Shown piece after piece: positions 34,822-43,626 of a stretch of 64,000 nt of DNA (position 1 is the stretch's first letter; every line of letters begins with the position of its first letter). Origin of the DNA: UBA2336 sp964419145. Its GTDB lineage: Bacteria > Bacteroidota > Bacteroidia > Cytophagales > Cyclobacteriaceae. The stretch lies in contig CAYQOM010000005.1 in assembly GCA_964419145.1 (NCBI GenBank), positions 124,001 to 188,000 of the forward strand. The letters are read 5' to 3'. Position numbers and translations under genes: made by a program. Under the pieces are notes generated by a model. That model was not told where the DNA came from. It was given only the letters and a program-made list of their open reading frames with translations, and made no database searches.

Positions 34822-35836
34822 GAGCAAGTTTTTCTATTGGAATTACCCTTCTTTTCAGGAGGTAATAATCGATTATTAGCATGCCATTGTAGACCTGGCT
34901 CATTGAGTAGGGGAATTTTTTCTTTAAGGCACTCCGTTCATGTTGTGTTAAGTTCCTGGTCTTCATGAAATCACGTATGGCACGGAATACCGCTTTGGCA
35001 TCATCCTGTTGCCCTTCCAGCATAAATTTTATTGCAGCAAGTACATCAAGACCAATTCTTAACGGAAACTTAATCCACAGGTGGTTGGCAGGAAGATGTT
35101 TGTAAATGAGACTGAGGCCATTTCGGAAATTGTAATAGGTTTTACGTGGGTTGTTGCGCGACAAAGTACCCGCACCAACATGAAATACAGTACTCGCCCC
35201 ACAATAGTATACCTGTTTATCCATCCGGTGAATTTTCCAACACAGATCAATTTCCTCCATGTGTGCAAAAAATGTCTCATCCAGCCCGCCAAGGTGGTGA
35301 TATACTTCCGATCGGATAACCAGGCATGCACCGCTGGCCCAAAAAACTTCGCGCGTATCGTTGTACTGTCCGGTATCTTTTTCAGTAAAGTCAAACATTC
35401 GGCCTCGGCAAAAGGGGTACCCCCATGAATCGATAAATCCTCCACCTGCTCCGGCATATTCAAACTGATCTTTCTGATGATAGGTTAATATCTTGGGTTG
35501 TACCGCGGCTATCGATGCGTTCTTGTCCAGCAGCTCCACCATTGGTTCAAGCCAGTTTGCTGTAACTTCAACATCGGAATTCAGCAGGACATAGTATTCA
35601 CTGTTGATTTGTTTGAGTGCTTTGTTGTATCCACCGCAGAAACCATAGTTGGCGTCCAACTGAATGATTTCAACCGCTGGAAAATGGTCTTTAATGACTT
35701 CGATTGATTTGTCAGTTGAGCCGTTATCAGCAACAATAATGCGCGCCTGTTTGGTATGGGTGATCACACTTGGCAAAAACTGCTGGAGTAGTTTTTCACC
35801 ATTATAATTCAGTATAACAATAGCTGTTTTGCTCAA
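34805..35836 (-). CDS. glycosyltransferase family 2
   Basis: A 343-residue GT-A enzyme of the rhamnosyltransferase-like GT2 group: N-terminal VILNYNG, ADNGSTD, LNSDVEV (DxD-type site near residue 87), then GGLDETFFAHMEEIDLCWK (acceptor/catalytic Asp). The sugar and acceptor are unknown, probably cell-surface polysaccharide. It follows ybaB by 30 bp on the same strand, so it may be the last gene of the hisS-hutH-...-ybaB strand run. Confidence 0.88.
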   Translation of the reverse strand: MSKTAIVILNYNGEKLLQQFLPSVITHTKQARIIVADNGSTDKSIEVIKDHFPAVEIIQLDANYGFCGGYNKALKQINSEYYVLLNSDVEVTANWLEPMVELLDKNASIAAVQPKILTYHQKDQFEYAGAGGGFIDSWGYPFCRGRMFDFTEKDTGQYNDTREVFWASGACLVIRSEVYHHLGGLDETFFAHMEEIDLCWKIHRMDKQVYYCGASTVFHVGAGTLSRNNPRKTYYNFRNGLSLIYKHLPANHLWIKFPLRIGLDVLAAIKFMLEGQQDDAKAVFRAIRDFMKTRNLTQHERSALKKKFPYSMSQVYNGMLIIDYYLLKRRVIPIEKLALNNPK

Positions 35837-35866
35837 GATTAAAGGATAGAGAATTGAGAAAAGAGA

Positions 35867-36202
35867 TTATCCCATCATGCCACTCAGGTCCATGCCCGGA
35901 ATGTTCGGCAACAATCCTTCTGTGCTTTTGCGCAATTCTTCTTTGGCCATTACTTCTGCTTCTTCAGCGGCTTTGTTCACCGCTGCGACAATTAAATCCT
36001 GCACGATAATTTTATCTTCTGCTTTGAGTAAGGTAGGATCAATATCTATCGCAAGCAGTTTACGTTTTCCGTTAACGGTTACTTTAACCATTCCACCACC
36101 GGATTCTCCGTGGGTGGTAAGTTTTTCCAGGTTGTCCTGAGCTTCTTTCATGCGGGCCTGAACTTCTTTCATTTTACCCATCATCTTCATCATGTCAAAC
36201 AT
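35867..36202 (-). CDS. YbaB/EbfC nucleoid-associated protein
   Basis: A 111-residue DNA-binding protein: N-terminal helix MMKMMGKMKEVQARMKEAQDNL, central strands VKVTVNGKRKLLAIDIDP, and a C-terminal helix plus Met/Gly tail (GLLPNIPGMDLSGMMG). Members bind DNA as dimers and help compact the nucleoid. Usually linked to recR or dnaX; here it follows the T9SS cargo gene by 47 bp. Confidence 0.9.
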   Translation of the reverse strand: MFDMMKMMGKMKEVQARMKEAQDNLEKLTTHGESGGGMVKVTVNGKRKLLAIDIDPTLLKAEDKIIVQDLIVAAVNKAAEEAEVMAKEELRKSTEGLLPNIPGMDLSGMMG

Positions 36203-36249
36203 AGCGCAACAGTTTTGGTGTTTTAGCAGGGTGCAATCTACGACTAATA

Positions 36250-38145
36250 CTACTTCTTACGAAGCAACACTACGGATCCGGTGCGATTAAATGACCGGCC
36301 AGCAAGGTCAATGAGATCAGCGGTGAATACGTACGTGCCTTCGGGTTGTTCTTTTCCTCTAAAGGTTCCGTCCCAACCGTTGTCGCGATCGGTAGTAACA
36401 AACAACAACTCACCCCAACGGTTAAAGATGCGCATCTCAAAAGAAGCAATGTATTGTCCAAAAACGACAAAGGTTTCATTGGCGACAGGTCCTTGTCCAT
36501 CCGGGGTGAAGGCTGTTGGGTAAAATAATTTTGGTTCCTTGATCAGTATGATTTCATTGGAGACTGCTTCACCCAGTCCGGCTTCATTCGCAACTGCTTT
36601 TATGATGTATCGGTTAACTTGATTGAATGGATCAATATCCGTATCAACAAAATTGGTTTCGGTGCCATTCACGGTAAGGCTTTGAATCAACGCGCCTTGT
36701 CCGTCATACTTCTCAATACGATATTCATCCACGCCAGCCGCCCATCCGGAATACGCACTCCAGGTAAGTGATGAAAAATTTTCAGCTGTAAGGTTGCCGC
36801 TCAGGCGAATCGGACAAATTTCTACTCCGGCAGGTGCTGTATTGTCACACACATCGGTGTAGTTTATTTGATAACAAAAACCATTCTCGGTGGTGTACTC
36901 GTTATCGATGAATTGCGTGTTGGCTGTTTGTCCGATCAATCCAAAATTTTCTCCTTCTGACTTTCGTAAAATCCGATAGTTGTTTGTTTGAAAGGCTGGA
37001 TCTTGTTGCCAGGTGATATCCACACCATCTTGCGCTACGATGGCTGTTGCATTGGTGATGGGGGAGGGAACATCAGAAGAAAAAGCGGTTACACATTTTT
37101 CCAATGAAATACTTTGACTGCCATTGGCATAGTTTGATATCAGCTGATAACAATAATCGGTTTTGCATACCACAAGATTATCGGTATGCGATGTTGAACC
37201 TATGGTTGTAAGCAGGGAGCCATCCCGTTCAACGGTGAAGTTTGTAATTCCGGTGGTGTTGGTGATCCAGTTTAGTTGATTCTGATTGTTTTGTGCGGTC
37301 GCATCAAAATTAGCACTGCAAATGATGTTGGAATAATTGGTTGTGTTGTTACACGGATCGAATGCCCCTAACCGGAAACAGTAGTAGTTATCATCAGGAC
37401 GTAAGTTGGGGACAGAAACCGATGATGTGTTGACTACGGTTTGTGCCAATTGAAATGCAGCGTTGCTGTTGGTGGCAATTTCAAGCCGGTATTGAATGTT
37501 TGGTGCGCTGGTAAAATTCAGATCAATGCGGTCGGCACTGACAACGCGTAATTCATCAATGAAAGGGGCTGGTAATGCAGCCAGTGCTGTAAACGGTAGC
37601 GTGTTGGAGCCGCAATTATCATCCGCACTCACATCTTTACCACGTACCGATATAGTTTTGTTGCCGGAAGTTGCATACGTGTGATTGGCAATGGCGGAAG
37701 CTCCTTTGGGCACCAGTGTTTCCGGACTGCCATCATTGAAGTTAATGATGTAGCCATCGTAATTGGTGTCGGTTACGCGCACTTGCACTTCATTGCCGCT
37801 ACAGGAAACTATTTCAAAAGTTGGCGGTGTGTTGTCTGTAACCACAATTTGAATTTGATCCGCACCAATACTTTGGTATAGGATGCTTAATGTGTAGGTA
37901 CCAGGCTGCGTGTAAGTATGTACAAAGGAATTCTGCTGGGTTGTTCCATCGCCCCAATTCATGTCGCAAGGTTGCCCGGGCGTACATTCATTGGTAGTTG
38001 CAAGATTGGTATCGAGAATGGTAACAGTTAATGGGGCACACCCTTTCCGCTCATCCACCTGAAATCTTCCGCCTTGGCTCACATACTGCGCCTGAAGAAG
38101 TAACGGAAAAATAAAAAATGTGCCAAGCAGCAACCTTACCATCAT
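36250..38145 (-). CDS. T9SS type B exported protein with PKD and fibronectin-like domains
   Basis: A 631-residue secreted protein. It has a signal peptide (cleavage near LLLQAQ), a PKD-like domain (MNWGDGTTQQNSFVHTY, residues 60-110), a second PKD-like domain (YIINFNDGS, HTYATSGNKTISV), then three or more Fn3-like repeats with paired cysteines (NYCFRLGAFDPCNN, DYCYQLISNY, GFCYQINYTDVCDN). It ends in the gliding-motility type B sorting domain: YPTAFTPDGQGP, MRIFNRWGELLF, NGWDGTFRGKEQPEGTYVF. It should be exported through the T9SS and attached or released at the surface. The ATG overlaps the hutH stop by 4 bp. Confidence 0.9.
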   Translation of the reverse strand: MMVRLLLGTFFIFPLLLQAQYVSQGGRFQVDERKGCAPLTVTILDTNLATTNECTPGQPCDMNWGDGTTQQNSFVHTYTQPGTYTLSILYQSIGADQIQIVVTDNTPPTFEIVSCSGNEVQVRVTDTNYDGYIINFNDGSPETLVPKGASAIANHTYATSGNKTISVRGKDVSADDNCGSNTLPFTALAALPAPFIDELRVVSADRIDLNFTSAPNIQYRLEIATNSNAAFQLAQTVVNTSSVSVPNLRPDDNYYCFRLGAFDPCNNTTNYSNIICSANFDATAQNNQNQLNWITNTTGITNFTVERDGSLLTTIGSTSHTDNLVVCKTDYCYQLISNYANGSQSISLEKCVTAFSSDVPSPITNATAIVAQDGVDITWQQDPAFQTNNYRILRKSEGENFGLIGQTANTQFIDNEYTTENGFCYQINYTDVCDNTAPAGVEICPIRLSGNLTAENFSSLTWSAYSGWAAGVDEYRIEKYDGQGALIQSLTVNGTETNFVDTDIDPFNQVNRYIIKAVANEAGLGEAVSNEIILIKEPKLFYPTAFTPDGQGPVANETFVVFGQYIASFEMRIFNRWGELLFVTTDRDNGWDGTFRGKEQPEGTYVFTADLIDLAGRSFNRTGSVVLLRKK

Positions 38146-39635
38146 GCTATCGGATAATCGCGAATAAACTTCTCAGCATTTACCATATCGTGATGCAGTA
38201 CACGATCTTCCTCTACAAACGGAATCTGATCGCGGAAAGTATGTAAAAAATCCTCCAATACGGGTGAAGTTTTCAGTGGCCTGCGGAAATGAATCGCTTG
38301 AGTAGCAGTAAGTAATTCAATAGCCAGAATGGCATACGCATTATTTACTACCCGGTATGCTTTCGTTGCAGCATTCGCGCCCATGCTCACATGATCTTCC
38401 TGTCCGTTTGAAGAAACGATAGAATCAACCGAGGCAGGAGTACAAAGTTGTTTGTTCTGACTTACCAGTGAAGCTGCCGTGTATTGCGGAATCATCATGC
38501 CCGAGTTAATACCAGGATTGGCCACCAGGTAATTGGGCAGGTTACGGGAACCTGAAATAAGCTGGTAGGTTCTACGCTCAGAAATACTACCTAATTCTGC
38601 TACCGCGATGGCCAAATGATCTAGCGAAAGGGCCAACGGCTGACCATGAAAATTGCCACCGGAAATAATCAAATCTTCTTCCGGGAAAATCAGCGGATTA
38701 TCGGTTACGCTGTTTACTTCGGTCAGGATGATTTCCGCCACATGGTTGAGCGCATCCAGGCTTGCACCATGCACCTGCGGAATGCACCGGAAGGAATATG
38801 GATCCTGAATGTGTTTTTTAGGCTGCGTAATCAGTTCGCTTCCTTGCAGAAGGTTAAGCATTTCTTTGGCCACCTCACCTTGGCCATGTTGCGGGCGGAT
38901 GTTGTGAACCTGCGTAAAAAAGGGTTCGATGCGTCCATCAAAAGCATCCAGCGACAACGCGCTGATCAGGTTACTAAGTTTGAGCAACCGTTTGGCGTGG
39001 AGCAGGCACCACACTCCGTATGCACTCATAAACTGCGTGCCGTTCAGTAATGCCAAACCTTCCTTTGCCTTGAAATGAATCGGTTGCCAATTCATCTGCC
39101 GGTTAATTTGCTTTCCAGATTTTCGTTCACCGTTCACCGAAACTTCACCATCATCAATCAAAGTGAGCGCTAAATGTGCCAAGGGAGCCAAATCACCTGA
39201 AGCGCCAAGGGAGCCCATCTCATAAATTACTGGAAAAATGTTGTGATTGAAATAATCGGTAAGGCGTTGCACGGTCTGCAACTGAACACCGGAGTGACCA
39301 TACGAAAGGGATTGTACTTTTAGAAACAACATCAGGCGCACAATCTCATCAGGCACTTCAGGGCCAGCACCGCACGCATGCGACTTTACTAAATTTTCCT
39401 GCAGTTTTTCAAGTTGATCGGGAGCAATGTAGGTGTTGTACAAGGAACCAAAACCGGTGTTGATGCCGTAAATGGGTTGTGATGTGTTCTTGATTTTTTC
39501 GTCCAGGTATTCGCGGCAACGGATAATTTTTTGCTGTGCCTCATCCGACAGCTCAAGTGTTAGCGGCTGAAAAGCAATCTTTTCAAGGTCGGACAACGCA
39601 AGTTTGGCTGTGGAAATGGAGTGTTTGAGTTTCAC
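38142..39635 (-). CDS. hutH: histidine ammonia-lyase
   Basis: The enzyme removes ammonia from L-histidine to give urocanate. The MIO prosthetic group forms from the Ala-Ser-Gly of GSLGASGDLAPLAH. The substrate-selecting pair is Ser-His (LVKSHACG), as in histidine enzymes, not His-Leu (tyrosine) or Phe-Leu (phenylalanine). I start at GTG 39635 (MKLKHSISTAKLALSDL, about 497 aa) because homologous sequence begins there and it lies just after the hisS stop; an ATG at 39677 inside hisS would add 14 unlike residues. The rest of the hut pathway is not in the window. Confidence 0.9.
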   Translation of the reverse strand: MKLKHSISTAKLALSDLEKIAFQPLTLELSDEAQQKIIRCREYLDEKIKNTSQPIYGINTGFGSLYNTYIAPDQLEKLQENLVKSHACGAGPEVPDEIVRLMLFLKVQSLSYGHSGVQLQTVQRLTDYFNHNIFPVIYEMGSLGASGDLAPLAHLALTLIDDGEVSVNGERKSGKQINRQMNWQPIHFKAKEGLALLNGTQFMSAYGVWCLLHAKRLLKLSNLISALSLDAFDGRIEPFFTQVHNIRPQHGQGEVAKEMLNLLQGSELITQPKKHIQDPYSFRCIPQVHGASLDALNHVAEIILTEVNSVTDNPLIFPEEDLIISGGNFHGQPLALSLDHLAIAVAELGSISERRTYQLISGSRNLPNYLVANPGINSGMMIPQYTAASLVSQNKQLCTPASVDSIVSSNGQEDHVSMGANAATKAYRVVNNAYAILAIELLTATQAIHFRRPLKTSPVLEDFLHTFRDQIPFVEEDRVLHHDMVNAEKFIRDYPIA

Positions 39636-39640
39636 GCAGG

Positions 39641-41008
39641 TTAGGCTAAGTGTTGAATGATTTGTTCTGTACTCCATTTTTGCTGTTCACCTGTAGTCAT
39701 GTTCTTTACAGCGAATGCTTCCGTTTTTAATTCTTCTTCGCCAATTACAATGGTAAACGGTATGCTTTTCTTGTTGGCATAATCGAGCTGCTTTTTCAAT
39801 TTAGAAACTTCCGGATAGATCTCGCTGGAAATACCTTTTTGTCGCAGTGCAGTAAGCAGCGAAAGTCCGCGTTGCAACGTGGCGTCATCAAAGTGGCAGA
39901 TCAACACTTTTGATGATGCATTGGCTTCTTCCGGAAACAGGCTGAGTTCATCCATCGCATCGTAAATGCGATCAATGCCAAAAGAAATGCCCACGCCCGA
40001 AAGTTTTTCCTTAGAGCCAAACGCCTGTGTGAGGTTGTCGTACCGGCCGCCACCGCTTACACTGCCAATGGCCACGTTGTTAATCTTTACTTCGAAGATG
40101 CAACCGGTGTAATAGCTGAGGCCGCGCGCCAGGGCAACATCAAATTCTACATGATCGAATGAGGATTGATAATGGTTTAACAATTCAAAAACAGTTTTTA
40201 AATCATCAATACCTTTTTTACCGGAAGCTGAAACTGCAAAAGCATGCAGTAACGTGTTAAGTTTTTGCTCAGGGTTCCCGGAAGTTTTGAACAGTTCGAA
40301 AAGTTTATCCAGTTGGTGTGCGGCAAATCCTTTTTCCGATAACTCCTTCCGCACATTTTCCTCCCCGATTTTTTCAAGCTTATCAATGGCAACAAATAGT
40401 TCGGTTTCTTTTCCGGCTGCATTCATTACTTCAGCAATGCCATTGAGCACACCCCGGTGGTTGATTTTGATGGTATAGTCTTCAATCCGCAGCAGCGCCA
40501 TCACCTCCTTGATCATCAGAATGATTTCGGCTTCGCAGATAAGCGAATCGGTACCCACCACATCGGCATCGCATTGGTAAAATTCGCGGTACCTTCCTTT
40601 TTGCGGTCGGTCGGCACGCCAAACGGGTTGGATCTGGTAGCGTTTAAAGGGCAATGTTATCTCATGCCGGTTCATCACTACGTAGCGAGCGAAAGGAACG
40701 GTGAGGTCGTAGCGAAGGCCTTTTTCGGAAATATCGCTGGCTACGAGTTTCGAATTTCGGGTTTCGAGTTTTGTGGCATCAACGTTTTTCAGAAAATCGC
40801 CACTATCCAAAATTTTAAATAACAACTGATCCCCCTCATCCCCATACTTCCCCGTTAAAGTCGACAGGTTTTCCATAGCCGGGGTTTCCAGTGGCTGGAA
40901 GCCAAACTTCTGAAAAACGGAACGGATGGATTGAAGAATGAAGTTACGCCTGGCCATGGTTTGGGGGCCAAAATCGCGCGTTCCTTTTGGTAATGAAGGT
41001 TTTTCCAT
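39641..41008 (-). CDS. hisS: histidyl-tRNA synthetase
   Basis: A 455-residue class II synthetase. Motif 1 region KGTRDFGPQTM, motif 2 PFARYVVMN and PVWRADRPQKGRYREF, the histidine-binding loops GRGLSYYTG-like (ARGLSYYTGCIFEV) and the motif 3 GGGRYDNL, FGIDRI are all present, followed by an anticodon-binding domain. A -7 box TAGCTTTG at 41023-41016 ends only 8 bp before the ATG, so the transcript leader should be just a few bases. hutH follows directly. Confidence 0.95.
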   Translation of the reverse strand: MEKPSLPKGTRDFGPQTMARRNFILQSIRSVFQKFGFQPLETPAMENLSTLTGKYGDEGDQLLFKILDSGDFLKNVDATKLETRNSKLVASDISEKGLRYDLTVPFARYVVMNRHEITLPFKRYQIQPVWRADRPQKGRYREFYQCDADVVGTDSLICEAEIILMIKEVMALLRIEDYTIKINHRGVLNGIAEVMNAAGKETELFVAIDKLEKIGEENVRKELSEKGFAAHQLDKLFELFKTSGNPEQKLNTLLHAFAVSASGKKGIDDLKTVFELLNHYQSSFDHVEFDVALARGLSYYTGCIFEVKINNVAIGSVSGGGRYDNLTQAFGSKEKLSGVGISFGIDRIYDAMDELSLFPEEANASSKVLICHFDDATLQRGLSLLTALRQKGISSEIYPEVSKLKKQLDYANKKSIPFTIVIGEEELKTEAFAVKNMTTGEQQKWSTEQIIQHLA

Positions 41009-41015
41009 ACGAGGG

Positions 41016-41023
41016 CAAAGCTA
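41016..41023 (-). promoter_or_regulatory. -7 promoter box of hisS
   Basis: On the minus strand this reads TAGCTTTG, an exact TAnnTTTG match, ending 8 bp from the hisS ATG. The -33 element is weak. It predicts a near-leaderless mRNA, or a true start slightly downstream. Confidence 0.45.
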
Positions 41024-41093
41024 ATACGATTGCCGATAGCTAGGGAAAACAGGGGTAATTTTGCACCCAAAATCATAATATTTCAGGTGGGCT

Positions 41094-41124
41094 TTTGCCC
41101 ATCTGCCGGAAACCCTTATTTTTG
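41094..41124 (+). promoter_or_regulatory. promoter of the 50-aa basic protein gene
   Basis: TTTG (41094-41097), 19-bp spacer, TATTTTTG (41117-41124): a perfect match to the Bacteroidota consensus, with a predicted leader of about 20 nt to the ATG at 41148. Confidence 0.75.
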
Positions 41125-41147
41125 CGCTCCTTTTAACACTAAAAGTC

Positions 41148-41300
41148 ATGGCAGTTACCCGTTTAAAAAGAAAGAACCGTAAAGATAAATCGAAGGCAGC
41201 GGTAAGGCGTCAATCGCTGAAAAACCAGAATGCCAAGCCGGTTATCAAGAACGTGGATATCGAAAAAATCAAGGAAGAATTTAAGGCTAAGAAGGCTTAA
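41148..41300 (+). CDS. small basic conserved-looking protein (50 aa)
   Basis: ATG 41148 to TAA 41298-41300 encodes 50 residues, starting MAVTRLKRKNRKDKSK and ending EFKAKKA. About 19 residues are Lys or Arg; the first half is likely unstructured and nucleic-acid-binding, the second half (VDIEKIKEEFKAKKA) a short amphipathic helix. It is preceded by a perfect promoter and followed by a terminator at 41328-41352, so it is a complete transcription unit. The composition resembles small ribosomal or nucleoid proteins, but I do not recognise a named family. Confidence 0.72.
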   Translation: MAVTRLKRKNRKDKSKAAVRRQSLKNQNAKPVIKNVDIEKIKEEFKAKKA

Positions 41301-41327
41301 TCTTTCTTTTCTGGTGAAAGACATTAT

Positions 41328-41352
41328 AAACCCTTGCCGTTGGCGAGGGTTT
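41328..41352 (+). terminator. intrinsic terminator after the 50-aa gene
   Basis: AAACCCTTGCC pairs with GGCGAGGGTTT (one G-U) around GTT and is followed by TTTTGTTTT. It lies between the small gene and the NfeD-like gene. Confidence 0.8.
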
Positions 41353-41426
41353 TTTGTTTTAGCAGGTTACCATTCTGTGTTGTATTTGATAAAATTTCAA
41401 ATTACTTTAAAAGCAGATTAACCACT

Positions 41427-42002
41427 ATGAACGACTTCACCACCTGGTGGGAGGGGCTTAACCTCTCGTTAAAAATTTACTGGGCGCTTGCCATCCCCTT
41501 TACCTTATTTTTCTTGTTACAGCTTGTACTCTCGTTTATGGGAGGCGATGTACCGGATGATACTCCGGATGCTGAGGTAGAGGCTGACACCGGAATTGCC
41601 TTCCAGTTCTTTACGTTAAAAAACCTGGTCGCTTTCTTTTCCATCTTTGGTTGGACAGGCATCGCGTGTATCGATTCGGGTTTATCGGAAACTACTTCCT
41701 TGATTATTGCCCTGGTTGCTGGCCTGATTATGATGACGGTGATGGCATCTATATTTTATTTTCTAGGCAAAGCCAATGCAGACGGTACATTGAAAATGAA
41801 AAACGCGTTGGGTGGAGTGGGTGAAGTTTACATGACTATCAAAAGCAAAAGAGGAGGCATTGGCAAGGTTCAGATTAAAATTCAGAACTCCTTGCGTACA
41901 CTTGATGCCATGACAGATGATGACCAGGATATTCCTACCGGAAAAATCATTACGGTCAAGCAAGTTCTTAATGATTCTATATTGGTTGTAACTGCTAAAT
42001 AA
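41427..42002 (+). CDS. NfeD-like membrane protein, flotillin partner
   Basis: A 191-residue protein with a helix near residues 14-34, then two closely spaced helices (about 63-82 and 90-113), and a C-terminal OB-fold of the short NfeD/YuaF type (GGVGEVYMTI, GGIGKVQIKI, GKIITVKQVLNDSILVV). Such proteins sit beside flotillin genes and are thought to assist their membrane clusters. The ATG at 41427 is used; upstream codons back to 41334 fall in the terminator of the previous gene. The flotillin gene follows by 12 bp. Confidence 0.85.
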   Translation: MNDFTTWWEGLNLSLKIYWALAIPFTLFFLLQLVLSFMGGDVPDDTPDAEVEADTGIAFQFFTLKNLVAFFSIFGWTGIACIDSGLSETTSLIIALVAGLIMMTVMASIFYFLGKANADGTLKMKNALGGVGEVYMTIKSKRGGIGKVQIKIQNSLRTLDAMTDDDQDIPTGKIITVKQVLNDSILVVTAK

Positions 42003-42014
42003 ATTTCCATATAA

Positions 42015-43550
42015 ATGAATGTTTTTATTCTGCCCATTGCTACGCTGGCCGTATTGTTTGTCTTCGTGGTGCTTGTCACGTTTTTCAGACGTTACAAACG
42101 TTGTCCTTCCGATCGGATTTTAGTTGTGTATGGTAAGGTTGGTGGTGGTTCTGCCCGGTGTATTCACGGAGGTGCTTCCTTCATCTGGCCGGTTTTTCAG
42201 GATTACGCTTTCATGGACCTTACACCAATTTCCATTGAAGTTTACCTAAACAATGCCCTGAGTAAGCAGAACATCCGGGTGGATGTGCCTTCACGTTTTA
42301 CCGTGGGTATTTCTACTGAGACGGGAATCATGGAGAATGCCGCTGAGCGTTTGCTCGGTTTGCAACGTCAGGATATCCATGCACTTGCGCATGATATCAT
42401 TGTTGGTCAGATGCGTTTGGTGGTGGCCATGATGGATATTGAAGAAATCAATACCAACCGCGAACAGTTTCTAAGCAACGTATCGCACAACGTGGAGGCG
42501 GAATTGAAAAAGATCGGTTTAAAACTGATCAACGTAAACTTCACTGATATCCGTGATGAGAGCGGGTATATCGAAGCGTTGGGTAAAGAAGCCGCTGCAA
42601 AGGCGATTAATGAAGCAAAAATTCGCGTGGCTGATCAGGAACGACTTGGAGACATCGGTAAAACCGAAGCTGAGAAGGAGCGCGATATTAAAGTAGCCGA
42701 AATGATCCGCGACCGTGATACGCAAGTTGCGGTAACGGTAAAGGATAAGGAAGTACTGATTGCCGGAGCGAAGCGTGATGAATCCATTGGTAAAGTAGAA
42801 GCAGAACGCGATACCCGTGTTAAGTCGGCCGAAGCAAACGCGGTTGCTGTCCAAGGTGAAAACCAGTCGAAGATTGCCATTGCCAATTCCGATTCCGAAA
42901 GGAGGGAGCGTGAAGCTGAAGCCTTGCGGAAAGCTATTGCGGCAGAGAAAGTTCAATCTGCCAAAGCCCTGGAAGAAGCTTACGTAGCGGAACAGCTTGC
43001 GGAAAAGGCACGTGCAGAACGGGAACGTGCTTCACAAAATGCAAACATTGTGGTCGCAGCTGAAATTCAGAAGCAAAAAGCCATTATTGAAGCGCAGGCA
43101 GAAGCAGAAAAGATTCGCGAGCGTGCAAAAGGTGAGGCTGATGCTATCTTTTTGAAGCAACAGGCAGAGGCCAAGGGTATTTTTGAAATACTAACCAAGC
43201 AAGCCGATGGTTTGAAACAGATTGTAAGTGCAGCCGGAAACAATTCAAAAGATGCGGCCATGCTCATCATCGCGGATAAACTTCCGGAATTGGTACGCTT
43301 GCAAACAGAGGCTATCAAAAATATTCAGATTGATAAAGTTACTGTATGGGAAGGCGGTCAATCGAAAGATGGTAAAACTTCTACGGCAAACTTTATATCG
43401 GGGTTGTATCAATCGGTGCCGCCATTGCATGAGGTGTTTAAAATGGCCGGCCTCGACTTGCCAACTTATTTAGGTCAGCAAACCGAGCAGCCAGCAAAAG
43501 TCACTCCCCCTGCTGATCCGGATCCAACTCCTCCGGAGAAGAAAAAGTAA
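42015..43550 (+). CDS. flotillin family protein
   Basis: A 511-residue SPFH protein. It begins with one membrane segment (residues 2-24), then the SPFH domain (FTVGISTETGIMENAAERLLGL, IEEINTNREQFLSNV, FTDIRDESGYIEALG), then a long Ala/Glu-rich coiled coil (about 195-375; many EAE, AEK, ARAERERA repeats) and a Pro-rich tail. Flotillins scaffold ordered membrane domains. The gene pair with NfeD-like is the FloT/YuaF type. A terminator follows at 43556-43587. Confidence 0.92.
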   Translation: MNVFILPIATLAVLFVFVVLVTFFRRYKRCPSDRILVVYGKVGGGSARCIHGGASFIWPVFQDYAFMDLTPISIEVYLNNALSKQNIRVDVPSRFTVGISTETGIMENAAERLLGLQRQDIHALAHDIIVGQMRLVVAMMDIEEINTNREQFLSNVSHNVEAELKKIGLKLINVNFTDIRDESGYIEALGKEAAAKAINEAKIRVADQERLGDIGKTEAEKERDIKVAEMIRDRDTQVAVTVKDKEVLIAGAKRDESIGKVEAERDTRVKSAEANAVAVQGENQSKIAIANSDSERREREAEALRKAIAAEKVQSAKALEEAYVAEQLAEKARAERERASQNANIVVAAEIQKQKAIIEAQAEAEKIRERAKGEADAIFLKQQAEAKGIFEILTKQADGLKQIVSAAGNNSKDAAMLIIADKLPELVRLQTEAIKNIQIDKVTVWEGGQSKDGKTSTANFISGLYQSVPPLHEVFKMAGLDLPTYLGQQTEQPAKVTPPADPDPTPPEKKK

Positions 43551-43555
43551 AATTC

Positions 43556-43587
43556 AAACCCACTTCGGTTGCGATCGGAGTGGGTTT
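43556..43587 (+). terminator. intrinsic terminator after flotillin gene
   Basis: AAACCCACTTCG pairs with CGGAGTGGGTTT (one G-U) around an eight-base loop and is followed by a T run (TTTATTTCTT). It begins 6 bp past the stop codon. Confidence 0.8.
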
Positions 43588-43626
43588 TTTATTTCTTGCA
43601 GGCCTTAAAAATTTACTACTCAAAGC

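Noticed and set aside
38142..39635. Tyrosine or phenylalanine ammonia-lyase
   Set aside because: The selectivity pair is Ser-His, as in histidine ammonia-lyases.
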